Shown here: positions 35,344-48,059 of the stretch, one piece after another
Layout: each line of letters starts with the position of its first letter
Numbering within the stretch: the first letter of the stretch is position 1
Assembly (NCBI GenBank): GCA_005656395.1
Contig: SRSI01000032.1
Coordinates: 1-64,000, forward strand
Origin: Strongyloides papillosus
Taxonomy: Eukaryota; Nematoda; Chromadorea; Rhabditida; Strongyloididae
Direction: 5' to 3'
Length of the DNA: 64,000 nucleotides
The notes under the pieces: model-generated
Database searches by the model: none
Told to the model about the DNA's origin: nothing
What the model saw: only the letters and a program-made list of their open reading frames with translations
Translations under genes and position numbers: made by a program

Positions 35344-35946
35344 TGTCATTTGGTACTTTAGAATACTCCAAGAACCCAAACTTTTTAATAGTCATTTTTT
35401 AGTTCTTAAAAAACACTTTCTAGGGTAATTTTTTATGAAAAGAACGAATTTAATGTTTATTTAAGCATATCTATTACCATTAAACCGCAAATTTAACATT
35501 TAGTACATTTTATAAACATTTTTTTCTTCATTGGTAAAATGATAAAACTGATAAAATAAAGTGAGACATAGAATATAACATTTAAATTATTTAAAATTCC
35601 TGCAAATAATGTCATTTTTATATAGTAAAAATTATTTATTTTCTACATTAAAAATGTTAATACATGATTTGTAGAAAGTAGTGCCTATGCATCTGATAAA
35701 TCCGTAATCAATACTGGTAATTCTTTTTATGAAATTGATATATTAAAATATAACGATAAACTTTAAATCCTTGATGAAAAACTAGAAAAAGCAGATAAGA
35801 TACGAGTAAATATACACAGAATCTACTATTATGTATAAATAATTTATCACTAGTAAATAAATATTTTATAAATATTGGTTTTAAAAAAATTTTAAAAAAT
35901 AAAAATTGGGATGCTTCTTTTATAAAATATTTTTTGAGAAAAAAGA

Positions 35947-36019
35947 TGCCACGAGCCGGGATCGAACCGGCGACATTTAGATCTTCAGTCTAACGCTCTC
36001 CCAACTGAGCTATCATGGC
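35947..36019 (-). tRNA. tRNA-Phe(GAA), right copy
   Basis: Mirror of 5251-5323, complete. Confidence 0.97.
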
Positions 36020-37423
36020 TGTGGAAGAGGGTACATCTGACTAGCCACCGATTCTTTTTAAATTTGAGAGTTTTTTATAATGATCAAAAAATTCATTTTA
36101 AAAGATATAAATTAAATTGAAAAGTTAGCACTTGATCAAGTAGAATTAAAATATAAAAAGAAATAAGTTATGATAATAGTAAAATAACACCTATGGAATA
36201 TTTACTTTCGTCTATTATACACAACACTTCAAAGAAGTATGAAATTATTACTTTATTAATTATGTAAATAGAATGCAATAAAATGATTAACTTAAATAAC
36301 TTATCTCAGTTATTAAGTTAACAAAATTATTTTTTAAAATATTCCGATAAATCATTTATATTAACAAAAACAGTTGTATATATCAAAAACAAAATTACAT
36401 GATTTATTAGTTATTCAATTGCTTTGAATAGAAAAATGTTATGTATCAGAAAACAGTTTTAACCTTAACATGTATAAGAAAGTTTATGCTAATGTATATA
36501 TATGATTCATGAATTAAAAGAAATATATTATTTGATTTATGTAATAACACTTTAACATTATATTTTATCAATTTTCTTCATTATTTAATCAAATTGCTTT
36601 AACTTAGTACTAGAAATAAAATTTTTTTAAGAAATATTGTAGAACTAAAGTAAAAATAGTTTATAATAAAGAAAATTGATATTCATTAAAAATAATTATC
36701 ACAAATTAACAAATATACTAAAAATTTTAATAAAAAAAACTACTCTAGAAGCACGAGCTGTAACGCAAATAAAATTAAAACAATTAGAAACTTTACAAAA
36801 ATTCATAATATATTTACATTTTACCGAGAATTTTTTAAGTTGACAAATTTCTTGTAAAATTTTATATACTTTTGAATAATATTTTGTGATCAATCGTGTT
36901 TTACATATGTAAGAGATTTGAAAAAACAGTCTCAATTTCGATAGTACTTTTAATAAGAACAAAGAACAGATACTCTTTGACAAAGCAAAAATTAAATACT
37001 GATCAAATAAAAGTAATAGAAATAATTATGATAATGACAGAAAAATTAATAAACTATAAGAAATAAAGATTAGGAAAATTTACTTTTTAAATTTTGACGA
37101 CTGGAAATTATATATTCTTTATAACTTTTTTTTAAATATACTAACATCCATAAAATTTATTCAGTGTATTTAGAATTTTTTTAAATCTTACGTTTTTATA
37201 TATAGTATATTTAACATTACACTTTATTAAGTTTACATATTATATTTTTAATGGTCTTGTAATGATTTATTATATATTGTATATTTAAGATTTACAAAAA
37301 CTTTTTATTATTAATTATTTTTACACCTAATAAATATAATTATAAAAAAATCTTTGTAATACATCTTTATTGAAAAAAAAATTAAGAAATTAATTTAATT
37401 AAAAGTACGTACTCTCTATCCGC

Positions 37424-37495
37424 AGCAGCGTGGCGCAGTGGAAGCGTGCTGGGCCCATAACCCAGAGGTCGGTGGATCGAAACCACTCGCTGCTA
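37424..37495 (+). tRNA. Initiator tRNA-Met(CAU), right copy
   Basis: Mirror of 3775-3846, complete, with the GGGCCCATAACCC initiator anticodon arm. Confidence 0.97.
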
Positions 37496-38204
37496 TCTTT
37501 ACAATGAGTTCTTTTTATTATTTTTTAAAATACTGTAAAAAAAGTTTAGGGTTACTAAACTTTATAGTAAATAAGAAAATTAGTATTGTTTTTTCTCTTT
37601 TTTTGTAAAACCACACCTAGCAATCACTAAAATTCAAATATCCAAGAACTAGAAATGCCAAAAATAAGGGAAACCCAATATACCAAGATTTAAGAAGATT
37701 TCACAAATGTGAAAATTTCTTAGAATAAGTTTACAATTGTTCAAATTAACTTATTACTCTTTATATTTTATATATTGTAAGTAAAAGCGAATATTCACCA
37801 ACTGTTGCACGAATGCATTAAATCACAATAAACTTTTTGAATATAATAAAATTATATTGTTAGTGTAAATTCAGTATAAAAGTTTTGAATGGATGCAAAT
37901 TTTCTGTCATTAATATTAAAATTTTTTTTAGAGTGTTTTAAATTACTTTTCAACACATTTCCTAAAATGTAGATTTATCACATAAATTACAGTTAAGATA
38001 ATACATAATACAATGACACTTGAAACTTTATTTATAATAAATTACAATTTACTAAAATATTAATTTTAAAGAAATTATTGAACTATATTAAAAAAAATAT
38101 TATTTAACTAGCATTCTATGTAATTTTTTATCTATTTTAAGCATAGTTTTATTGATATTTTTAAAAAATAATAGAATTTTTTTTGCACTATTTGGCTTCA
38201 ATGC

Positions 38205-38276
38205 GGCTTAGTGGTCTAGTGGTATGATTTTCGCTTAGGGTGCGAGAGGTCCCGGTTTCGATCACCGGCTAAGCCC
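38205..38276 (+). tRNA. tRNA-Pro(AGG), intact copy
   Basis: 72 nt cloverleaf. The acceptor GGCTTAG pairs with CTAAGCC, anticodon loop CTTAGGGTG with AGG, T arm CCGGTTTCGATCACCGG, discriminator C. It is the undisturbed counterpart of the interrupted gene at 2020-3065 and the only functional-looking Pro(AGG) copy in the window. Confidence 0.96.
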
Positions 38277-38290
38277 AAAAGATGTGGCAC

Positions 38291-38441
38291 GGAACAGGGT
38301 GCATATGAGTTTTTTTTTAAATGTTTTGACAAAAAGTGAATTTTAGAAATTTCATATTGAAATAGTCCATTTTTTCTATGTAACTACTAAAATACAAAAG
38401 TTTCAGTTTAACTGACAATCGAGAACTGGATTTTGCCTTTT
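38291..38441. repeat. Old MITE-related fragment beside tRNA-Pro(AGG), right copy
   Basis: Mirror of 1855-2005. Lies just 3' of tRNA-Pro(AGG) in both arms. Confidence 0.5.
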
Positions 38442-38675
38442 TTTATTATAGGTTAACATATGTGAGAAATAAATTAAACGTATGAGAGCAGCTCCAAACG
38501 TCTATATATACAAATATTTAAAGATATAGTAAAAATAATTATAATATATTAAATAAAATGGAGTTTATATGAAGTAGAATTAATTATAAAATGTATTGAG
38601 GAAAATTGTTGAAAAGATATCTGAATATTAAATTTGCGTGATCTGTATAAAGTATTAATTTTTAATAGTGAAAAG

Positions 38676-39106
38676 TTTGCATAATGTATATAGTATAATA
38701 TACTCCACAACAAGAAATAATTTACATCTCCTTGGTGTTAGCTGTTTAAATTTAGAGTTATCAGTTAAAACTTTGAGTTTTAAATATTTTACGATCATAA
38801 ATTCACTTTCTAATGCAGCTTTTGTTGATAGTTTTTCTATAAAATGATGTGCTGCTGATTTAAGATTTAGGTAAGTGAAAAATCATAACCATTTATCTTC
38901 AGTTTTTTGTATTAGTTCTTCGAAATTGCAAAAAATTATAGCTCATAATCTAACTGATTTCGATTATTTTTTTTCCAATAATTTTACAAAAACTACTGCC
39001 ATCTAATTGATCTTGTAGTGAAATAATGGCGGCAATAATTTCTTCTTTTCCAATATTGTTCGTATCGTTGAGTTTTCATAATAATATTTTCCTGGAGTTT
39101 ATCACA
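38676..39106 (-). pseudogene. Decayed protein-coding fragment, right copy
   Basis: Mirror of 1190-1620. Family unknown, same interruptions. Confidence 0.3.
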
Positions 39107-40058
39107 ACTGAAAATTAACAACATTTACTACTAAAATTTGGTTTTTACTAAAAAACGAGCTTTGGTTTATTATGGTAATTTTTTTTCTGTGGAACTAAAA
39201 TGTTAATCAACTAGCATTTTATAATTTTTAAACTTTAAAGTATTTTTATGTTTCTTTTTACTTGACTACCAAATTTTGCTGTTTTCATTTTATTTGTACC
39301 ATATATATAAGTGAACAGCGATGCTAATCATAATACTTTTGTATATATTGTTTATTAATTATTTTTTACTTTATATAGAGACCCCAAAAATGAATGTGTA
39401 GTTATTTTTAATTATATAACTAACATTTTTAACTACACATTACCAACAAAACACAATACAAATTAGTATATAGATGAAAGAAAAATAATAGATAACTATT
39501 TACTAACTAACTTAAGATTATCATTTTATTTAAGTATTTCAAGCATTTTCTATTTATTTGTAGTTTTTTTTGAATATATTTCAAATAACTATTAAATTAC
39601 ACATTCATATATCAACGAAGTTATAAATCTAACATAGTATTGAAAATTATTAGCTTAATTAACTATAATCAACTAAAACTAAATACATTCTTTTAAGTTT
39701 AAAAATATTTTTACAAATAGAAGTTATACATTTTATTTTGAAAGTATTACTTCTTTAGCTCATAAAATTTAAAAAATTAATATTTAAAACAAAGCAATAT
39801 TAACATAGCAGCAAAAAGATACATCTATTGACTATAATTTCAAAAAATTTATAAAGTTATAAAAACATATTTTTAAATCATTTATTTCCAAAAATTAGTC
39901 AAATTTAACAAAAGTAACTGATAAAACAAAATTAGTTTTATTTGTTATATTTATTATAGATATGATAAAGTAACAAACCTAATTTTAACTTTTGTATTAA
40001 AAAATACACTCAAGCGTTGATAATTTAAGTAATAAAGCGGAAATTTTTTCGAATTTAA

Positions 40059-40160
<102 letters not shown>

Positions 40161-40295
40161 TAGTTTATATAAATTTTTAACAAATTTTATATAAAAATTG
40201 TAAAAAGCATTTATTATGACTTTTTCAAATTTTCATTTACCGATAAGCATTTTAGCTTACATTACATTATCTTGCAATAAATTTTCAAACTTACA

Positions 40296-41555
40296 ACAAC
40301 TCATAATTCTAAGAAAATTTTAATATGCATATTCCGTATTTATTGCAGATTTTTTAATTTTACTTTTTGCGACATCTGCTAAAAAATTTTACTTAAAAAA
40401 TTAAATCAAATACTACATATTTATGTAAAAAAGTATAATTTTATTAATAATATTAACCATTGTTTTGTGAATCAATATTTGATTAAAAAATTATGATTAA
40501 AACTTTATCGTAATTAAAAATAATATTTTAATAAAAAATATACGTATACTTACCAATAAATTTAATTTACAGTTCCAAAAGACAAGCAGTTTTTGGAGAG
40601 ATGATTAATTATATAAACACATTTATTTTTTAATTATTGACAAACTACCATTATTCTCAGTAAAAATATTTTCAGCAATATTTAAAAAATCTATAATTAG
40701 TATCAAAAATATAACTGTTTGTCTACAATTTGAAATAAACACATATTATATTAAGATAGTAACTTTAGTTAATTCAAAATGTGCCTCTTAAAAAAGGTCT
40801 TTTTTAAAATAATCATGTTTAAAATCGTTATTACAATTCCCGGAATATTTTACATAAGTATTTTTTGAAATAAGTTTTTTAATACAGAAGCTAAAAAAAA
40901 TTCAAGTACAATAAAAGTATTCAAATTATTAGTAGGTAAATAGCAAATATATTATTACTTATATTTTTCCACTATAGTTTTTTAAAAAATTAAGAATTTA
41001 TATAAAGCAGCGCGAAAAATAGTTTTATTTTATTTTCACTAATGAATAAATTATAAAAATAGATCCAGTGGTAAATAAATTCAATGGATTTATTATAAAT
41101 TTGTTTATAGTTAATATTTTACTATTCAATTTTGTAGATAAGGAATTCCGTGTAGTTATCTACAGATTTAATTTACGTTATTCCATTGACTGTTATTAAT
41201 TTTCAATACTTAACCAGGATACCAAAAAATTTTGCTCTAGAGTAATAATAATTTAGAATTGTTTATTTTCAGGAGACGAAAATTTTAATTAACCATTTGA
41301 AAAAGTAGTATTACACAATAGTAAAAGGTCGCATTTAATTATTTTATTAGAGCGAGTATAATAGCATTTTTTTAACATTAATATTTTTTTTATTATGATA
41401 GTTAACAAGCACATTTGTTTCAATTACTTTATCTAAAAGTTTATTTTACTGTTTTTCCAATTAAATCAATCTATTTAAGCTTATGAGGATATCTTTAAGT
41501 TCTTTAAAGAAATAAGCATACTTTTCGTTAGTATTTCTTCTTGGTTTACCAAAAT
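40296..41555. other. AT-rich interval, no supported gene
   Basis: Unique sequence beginning where partner sequence would fall outside the window. No ORF, tRNA or clear repeat. Confidence 0.5.
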
Positions 41556-41561
41556 AGGTGT

Positions 41562-41634
41562 TGCCACATGCTGGGATTGAACCAGCGACCTTCGGTTTAC
41601 AAGACCGACGCTACTACCACTGAGTCAATGTGGC
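41562..41634 (-). tRNA. tRNA-Thr(UGU)
   Basis: 73 nt. The acceptor GCCACAT pairs with ATGTGGC, D arm GACTCAGTGGTAGTAGC, anticodon TGT in GTCTTGTAAAC, T arm GCTGGTTCAATCCCAGC, discriminator A. Confidence 0.95.
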
Positions 41635-42576
41635 TGTGGGTAGCAAATCTTTTCTTCAATATTTGACAACAAACAGCAAAACATTCTTCTAACCAAAAAA
41701 GCCCAAACATTTCCGAAAAATTTGTCCTTTTTATCTTAATAGACAATTTCAAATATATTAATTAATTTTTATACTTTGGAAAATAGTGATAATATTAAAA
41801 AAAATACTATTTAAGTTAGATTTTTGTTGGAATTTAATCTTATGAAAAATAATCGTTACAGGTGTAGTAAATAATTAACTGAATTGATAATTAGAGTTTA
41901 TTTAAAAGGTGGTAGATAATTATATTTGTTCTTTATTAAGATCATCTTACTGTCTATTTTACTAAAAATATAAATGAATAATGTCATAATTGTAAAAGTT
42001 TGTTAAGAAGACGGTATGATATTAAAAACTTGATAATTAAATAAATATGTATTAACTTACTATAAGTTCCTTATTTTATTATTCAACGTTATGGTAATTT
42101 TAATAATTGTACGTTTAAAAAGCAGAAAAAACTTTTTGTGTTGGTCTACCAAGTAAATTAAAAATGAATTATGTAAACTTTTTTACAACACTTTATAAAT
42201 AGCTTAAATCAAAAGAGATTGCTTATTAAATAAAATCTTTATTTATATTTAAGTTATATTAAAATTTACAGCATTTTTATATTCTCAAAAACTAAAAATT
42301 AATCGCGATTTTATAGTTAGTAATACACATATTTTTAGAACATTGTTAAAATATATTTTCAAAAAAACTCTTTTGAAAATTCACAAAATGTTGATTTTAT
42401 TGTACTTTAAGTGTTGTTTACAAAAGCATTGTTGTTATTTATTTTATACTTTTTTTTTAAATATAAGTAAAAATTATTTTTTCAAAATAATGTTTTGTTG
42501 CATATTTTAGAAAAGTGTTGGAATAGTGTTTTGCATTTTAAAAATAAAATCTCAAAGAAACGATCTACTACTTCAT

Positions 42577-42657
42577 GGCGAAGTGGCCGAGTGGTTAAGG
42601 CGTTGGTTTTAGGCACCAATATCTTCGGATGCGTGGGTTCGAATCCCATCTTCGTCA
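42577..42657 (+). tRNA. tRNA-Leu(UAG)
   Basis: 81 nt class II tRNA. The acceptor GGCGAAG pairs with CTTCGTC plus A, anticodon stem TTGGT/ACCAA around TTTAGGC (anticodon TAG), variable arm TATCTTCGGATG, T arm GTGGGTTCGAATCCCAT. It differs from the Leu(AAG) genes in the anticodon arm and acceptor but shares the variable arm. Confidence 0.96.
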
Positions 42658-42889
42658 TATTTTTCTATATTAGTTCTTTGTTAGAGATAATAAAAATAAT
42701 ATAATGAATATAAATTATTGGCTAAAAGATGCAAAATCTAGTATTTCTATGGAACTACGATCCATTTTTTTAAGTAACATTGATTATTATTATTGCTAGG
42801 ATATAAATAAAGAAATCCTATCTCTGATTCTTCATTAGTAGACTTCTTTACAGCAAGACACTTTTGTTATTTTTTTAGATTACAAATAA

Positions 42890-43380
42890 TTTAATAAAAA
42901 TTGGAGTAAAAAGACATTTAAAGGTTCCTAGACGCACTGGTGTTGATAATATTGATGTTATATTTGCAACCAAAAATGGTGGCTTGGTAATAAATACACT
43001 TTCTGAAAACAGTCATCTGCAACTAAATTAACCTGCACTCTTGTACTTTCAATAGCTCGAAATGTTTCTTAAAGTGATGCTTTAATGAAAAAAGAAAATG
43101 GGTAAGAAAAAATTTATAGGTAAAAAGATTAGAAGTAAAAATCTTGCAATTATATTACTTGGAAGAATAGAAAAATGGTCATATCAAGTATGCAACCATT
43201 TGATATGAGAATAGTTAATTATGATTCATTTATTTCAAAAAAAAAGCTGCAAACAAAGAGAAATTGAATTACCAACTTTTTTTGAAATCTATCCACTTGT
43301 TGATTACATTATAGTTTATCTTTTATTAACAAAAGAAGCAGAACATTTATTGAATGCAAAAAAAATCTAAGTGTAAAAAA
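42890..43380 (+). pseudogene. D-3-phosphoglycerate dehydrogenase relic (PHGDH family)
   Basis: Reading across frames, the text follows the D-isomer-specific 2-hydroxyacid dehydrogenase fold in order. It runs HLKVPRRTGVDNIDV, ATKNGGLVINT, ENSHSATKLTC, LVLSIARNV, ALMKKENG, RKKFIGKKIRSKNLAIILLGRI, MRIVNYDSF, IELPTFFEIYPLVDYIIVYLLLTKEAEHLLN. In functional enzymes the corresponding parts are GTGVDNVD, the LGIIGLGRIG NAD-binding loop and the LCDFITVHTPL segment. Here the NAD loop reads LLGRIE and frameshifts and stops break the frame several times. It covers roughly the region around residues 70-220 of the family. No flanking exons or introns are seen, so it may be a processed copy or a decayed gene. 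The enzyme family starts serine synthesis by oxidising 3-phosphoglycerate; this copy cannot. Confidence 0.8.
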
Positions 43381-43399
43381 GAAATGGAAATGATCTATG

Positions 43400-44990
43400 T
43401 TATATTCACAAAGCTGCTTTTTAAACATTTATCATAGTTTAATGCATATTATATTGTTAATAAGTCTTTTATCGCATTAATTTAATCTAAGTTATTATAA
43501 GAAGCTACATTTTTTTTATATTTTTTTGCGAATTTTATGTAAAACATCTAAGATATAAATGCTTTTTTACCCTTTACAACTACATGTATAAAATATTTTT
43601 AATAGTATCACTATTGAAATAGAAGAACGAGAATGATATATTTTAATATGATTTCAAGCTTCTTTTTGTGTAAATTTGTTGTTTAGTGCAATTTTAAAGA
43701 ATTATATTGATTACATTTTTGTAAGATATCTATTACTATAAAACTAAAATTATACGTATAAAATGAATTAACAATGAATCATCTAATTTGATATAACGTT
43801 TTTCAATTTTTCAAAAAAGATCGTGCTTGTAATTAAGGGAAATGTAAAGTAACAATTTAAAAATTATCAAACTTTTATTTTAGCAACATCTTTTAAAACA
43901 TAAGTTTATATAATTATATAAATTTATTAATTAAAAACAATTTTGTTATGTCTATATTTATTAAAATAATTAGTGGCCACCTTAAAATTGGGAAATTATA
44001 TATATTAATTATTAACTTACTAATTAATATATTCCTTTACCTTTCTTAATTAACAGGCAAACGAGATATAATATGACAATAAAATTACAATGAAATAATA
44101 TAATGAAAATATGATATTTATATTTAATAAGTCATCAAAATTCTTTTCGTTATAAGATGGTTCAACTCTATCATGTTACTAATTTAGAAGCTATTAACTA
44201 AGAGAATTTTGGTAAGCATTTTTTAATCTCCGAGTTTTTGAATTTATATTTTATTACTATGAAACAAAATTTATGCTGTAAATAGACTTTTGCAAAAAAA
44301 AAATTCTGCAAACATTTATAGCATTGTTTTAAATTAAAAGATAATTAAAGATTTTCTGTTTTTTCTAATAATTAAAAGATATTATTTAAATTATATAAGT
44401 TTATTCCATTTTTTATTTTAATATTTATTAAAGTCGGTTTGCTACTTGAAATGCAAGTATGTTTCTTATTAATTAGCACATAAAAATTATTGCAATAATA
44501 TTATTTACAGATTTCTAGTATAATATTTGCAATTTCAATGTGTAATTTGGTTTTATTTTATCTATTAAAGTTGTAAAAATGCGCTTATCGGCTAATAATT
44601 GTGTATAGAATTTGAACATTTTTAACATAAACTATTTTTAAAATTTTTAAAATACATGTCTAATGTATGATTTAATTTTTTTTTAAGTTTTGACCATTAA
44701 TGTACACTTGTAATGTAAAATGAATTAAGAATATCATTATGAATATCACTTACTATCTAACATTGCATACTTATAAAATGAACAAATATATACTACAAGA
44801 GCAATGTATATAATTTCACAATTTTCAAAAAATTTATGCTATAGTTAGTTATGTTTTGTATAGTATCCTTCTATAAATTATACATTTAAAAATATCATAA
44901 GACGTTATTTTTATTTTTTGAATTTATTATAAATAGTACATTTTCAACTAAAATCTTGGGTAACAATATTAAAAATACCATGGCTTTACA
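43400..44990. other. AT-rich interval, no supported gene
   Basis: No reading frame, repeat or RNA gene recognised. Confidence 0.5.
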
Positions 44991-44997
44991 AAAAAAA

Positions 44998-45070
44998 TGC
45001 CCCGTGTGAGGCTCGAACTCACGACCTTCAGATTATGAGACTGACGCGCTGCCGACTGCGCCAACGAGGC
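44998..45070 (-). tRNA. Elongator tRNA-Met(CAU)
   Basis: 73 nt. GCCTCGT acceptor pairs with ACGGGGC (one G-T), TTGGCGCAGTCGGCAGCGC D arm, anticodon CAT in GTCTCATAATC, T arm GTGAGTTCGAGCCTCAC, discriminator A. Very close to the usual animal elongator tRNA-Met. Confidence 0.97.
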
Positions 45071-45074
45071 TAGG

Positions 45075-45840
45075 AAGATCCATTTTAACCTAAGAAAGTA
45101 AAAAATGTGAGAAATTTTAACTGAAATTATGTTAATATAGATGTTATTAAGAAACTTAAATATTTCCAAATACTATTAGGAACAATTTTTAATAGTTTAT
45201 CTCAGAAAATGCTATACAATAATACTTTTTAGTATTAAATAATAAAATGAAAAAGTTTTTTTTAAATTTTCAATAAATATTTTTCACAAATACGATATTT
45301 TATTAAAAAAATTTTTTAACTTAATTCACATTAAAAAATACATTTTAAAATAACCTGCATAAACCATGTTAGTGTTTTCTAATGCTTTTAATAATTTTGT
45401 CATGGTGTTTAAACATATTTTTCGTTAAAATTACAAAAATTTTTAATGCTTATGTAAAAAAAATATCAGTTTATACAATTTTAATTGTTGAACTACATTA
45501 CTTATAGTAGAATTACCAAGTCTATTGGATTGCTAAGTATTGAAGACTGTGACATTGTTTTTTTTTCTAACATTTATTTCACTTACACTCATTTTTTTCT
45601 TAAAACTAAGTTTAGTAGAGCTTCTGTTGTAAAGTCACTTAATTTTGAGAAAATTTAAAACTAAATTTTATTATGTAAAAAACGAAAACGAAATAAATAA
45701 ATATTTAAAACAATATTTATTATGGTTAAATTAACTTCATTTACTAAGATGCATCGTACTTTCTACAATTATTATTATCGTTGTCTGTAAGTGTTATTAT
45801 ATCTTCCTTCAAACCCACACAAAATGAATTATTTTTTCTA
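45075..45840. other. AT-rich interval, no supported gene
   Basis: Nothing recognisable between the tRNA-Met gene and the mariner element. Confidence 0.5.
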
Positions 45841-45844
45841 TATA

Positions 45845-47128
45845 CAGGGTGGCGAAAAATTACGTGCGTGCGACATTTGACATCGTTTTAAGCATTGTAT
45901 AAAGCAGTTATGGGTACTGTTTTCGTTTTAAAACAATTTATTTTTTGCTAGTTAATGGTATGTAGAAAAAAACATGATTATCAAGCTATGGTGAAGAGCT
46001 GCCCATGTCGAGACGCGATTGCACGACTAGCAAAAAGCGGGATGAAGAACTCAGCTATTTCTTCGAAGCTTGGAGTTCCTCTAAGAACCGTCCAGAAGAT
46101 TGTAAAGCAATGGAGAGAGGAAGGACACGTTCAAACCAAACCCGGAAGAGGACGAAAACGAACTGCCAACACCCGTCGAATGTGTGGGATCATCAAGAAA
46201 AGAATTGAACGAAAAGATGACCGGAGCTTGATCAAGATGGCTAAAGAGCTCCAAATTTCTCGAAAATCTGTTCAAATGATAGTAAAAAATGAGCTTGGAC
46301 TTCGAAGTTATCGTCTGTTAAACGGACAAGTTCTTACCGAGCAAGCAAAGCAAAATCGAAAGGAGAAATGCAAGAAATTAAAAGATTTTTTCAAGGTGCG
46401 GCGAATAGAGGATGTTCTTTGGTCTGTCGAAAAAGTATTTACTGTTGAAGTGGCTAAAAATTCTCAGAATCACCGTCAACATCTTAGCCCAGCTTTCAAG
46501 AACACTCGTAAGCAAAAAATTGGTACAAGAAGTCAGTTTCCTAAAAGTTTAATGGTTTGGAGCGGTATCAGTGCTTCAGGCAAGACTCCGTTGCTTTTTA
46601 TCGATAAAAACGTGAAAATTAATTCGAAGGTCTATCAAAAAGAGATTCTCAAGAAAGCTGTGGTGCCATGGAAACGAAATCATCTCAATTTTATTTTTCA
46701 ACAGGATTGGGCACCTGCTCATAGAGCCAAAACAACGATCCAGTTTCTCGAGACCAAAATCGGCTCTTTTTTGACTAAAGATTTGTGGCCTATGAACAGC
46801 CCGGATTTCAATCCATTAGATTTTTCTGTTTGGGGTTTTATGGAAGAGCAATTAAGGAGTCGAAACATAAAAAATTTAGTGACTTTGAGAAAGAAATTGA
46901 CTAAAATTTGGAACAATTTAGATGTTAACTACCTTCACCGCATCATCGATTCGATTAAGAAACGAATTAACGCCTGTATCAAAGCAGATGGCGACCACTT
47001 CGAAAAGTTTTTGTAATTATCGAATGTTTTGGTATATTGTTTTATAAAAATGAATTTATTTAGATATTTGTGAGCAAAATAAAATGTTAAAGAGATTTTT
47101 ATGGCGCACGTAATTTTTCGCCACCCTG
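45845..47128 (+). mobile_element. maT-like Tc1/mariner element
   Basis: 1284 bp. It has 24-bp perfect terminal inverted repeats (starting CAGGGTGGCGAAAAATTACG) and TA duplications at 45843-45844 and 47129-47130. A single intact transposase frame lies within. The clean ends and open frame suggest recent insertion, but the transposase has a catalytic substitution (see the CDS). Confidence 0.95.
45955..47016 (+). CDS. Tc1/mariner transposase (DD37D-type), first catalytic Asp replaced
   Basis: 353 aa, uninterrupted. The N-terminal half has paired helix-turn-helix regions (AISSKLGVPLRTVQKIV near residues 33-50; SRKSVQMIVKNELGL near 103-118) with a basic linker GRGRKR. The catalytic domain follows: where the family has (W/F)SDEK(V/I)FTVE this copy has LWSVEKVFTVE, so the first catalytic Asp is Val. 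The second Asp is present in FIFQQDWAPAH and the third in SPDFNPLD. There are 37 residues between the last two, matching the maT/DD37D group. The family cuts and pastes DNA at TA sites. With the first metal-binding Asp lost, this protein should bind ends but not cut. Start chosen at the first ATG, 110 nt inside the terminal repeat. Confidence 0.92.
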   Translation: MVCRKKHDYQAMVKSCPCRDAIARLAKSGMKNSAISSKLGVPLRTVQKIVKQWREEGHVQTKPGRGRKRTANTRRMCGIIKKRIERKDDRSLIKMAKELQISRKSVQMIVKNELGLRSYRLLNGQVLTEQAKQNRKEKCKKLKDFFKVRRIEDVLWSVEKVFTVEVAKNSQNHRQHLSPAFKNTRKQKIGTRSQFPKSLMVWSGISASGKTPLLFIDKNVKINSKVYQKEILKKAVVPWKRNHLNFIFQQDWAPAHRAKTTIQFLETKIGSFLTKDLWPMNSPDFNPLDFSVWGFMEEQLRSRNIKNLVTLRKKLTKIWNNLDVNYLHRIIDSIKKRINACIKADGDHFEKFL

Positions 47129-47430
47129 TAATTATTATTAAACACCTAAAATTTCTATAATATTTATACTTGAAAGTGTTTTTTTTAAAATTGTCTTATA
47201 AAAACTTTCATTAGAAATTTTATCTGCTTTATTTAAGAAAAAAAATTTGGAAATGCGATATTATATTACTGAATGAAACTATGGCATGAAATAAGGTTTA
47301 TCCTAAAGAAAATATTTCAAACTATATAAAGATTTTAATGTACGGTAGATAAAGTCATCTTATGCAGATCCACAGAAAAAATTTTCGCATCAAAAATAGG
47401 ACTGAAAAATTAAAAATTTTTGAATATAAT

Positions 47431-47690
47431 TTCAAAAATAGAACTAAGCATTCAAAAATAGAACTATGCTTTCAAAAATAGAACTAAGCATTCAAAAATA
47501 GAACTAAGCATTCAAAAATAGAACTAAGCATTCAAAAATAGAATTATGCTTTCAAAAATAGAACTATGCTTTCAAAAATAGAACTATGCTTTCAAAAATA
47601 GAACTATGCTTTCAAAAATAGAACTATACTTTCAAAAAAAGAATTATGATTTCAAAAATGGAATTAAGCTTTCAAAAAAACACCAAGCAT
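47431..47690. repeat. 20-bp minisatellite, left array
   Basis: About 13 head-to-tail units of 20 bp, consensus TTCAAAAATAGAACTATGCT, with AAGCA and ATGCT variants grouped in blocks and the last units more degenerate. The core CAAAAATAGAACT equals the inner end of the element's terminal repeat (CAAAAATAGGACT). Confidence 0.9.
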
Positions 47691-48059
47691 TTATTTTTAA
47701 TGATTTTAAAAAATAAACTAATTATATTGTCGAAAGATTTTAGGATCAAAATATTAAAGTAAAGAAATTTCGAACAATGGTAACCTTAAAAATTTTGAAA
47801 AATAATATTGTTAAAAAGTATAAAATTTCAAAATATTAGTAAATTAAAAATAACATTTTAGACAACTAAATCCATTGCAACTTTAAAAATTAAATTTTAA
47901 AAATACTGTTAAAATTTTTCTTTGATATCTGATTTTCATATATAAGATAAAAATAATTAAATACAATAAAAAGTAAAACTTTTGTCATATTACATTTATA
48001 AATTGTTTTACAAATGGCATTTGATTTAAAAATTGTCTATATAATAACTGTTCTTTTTA

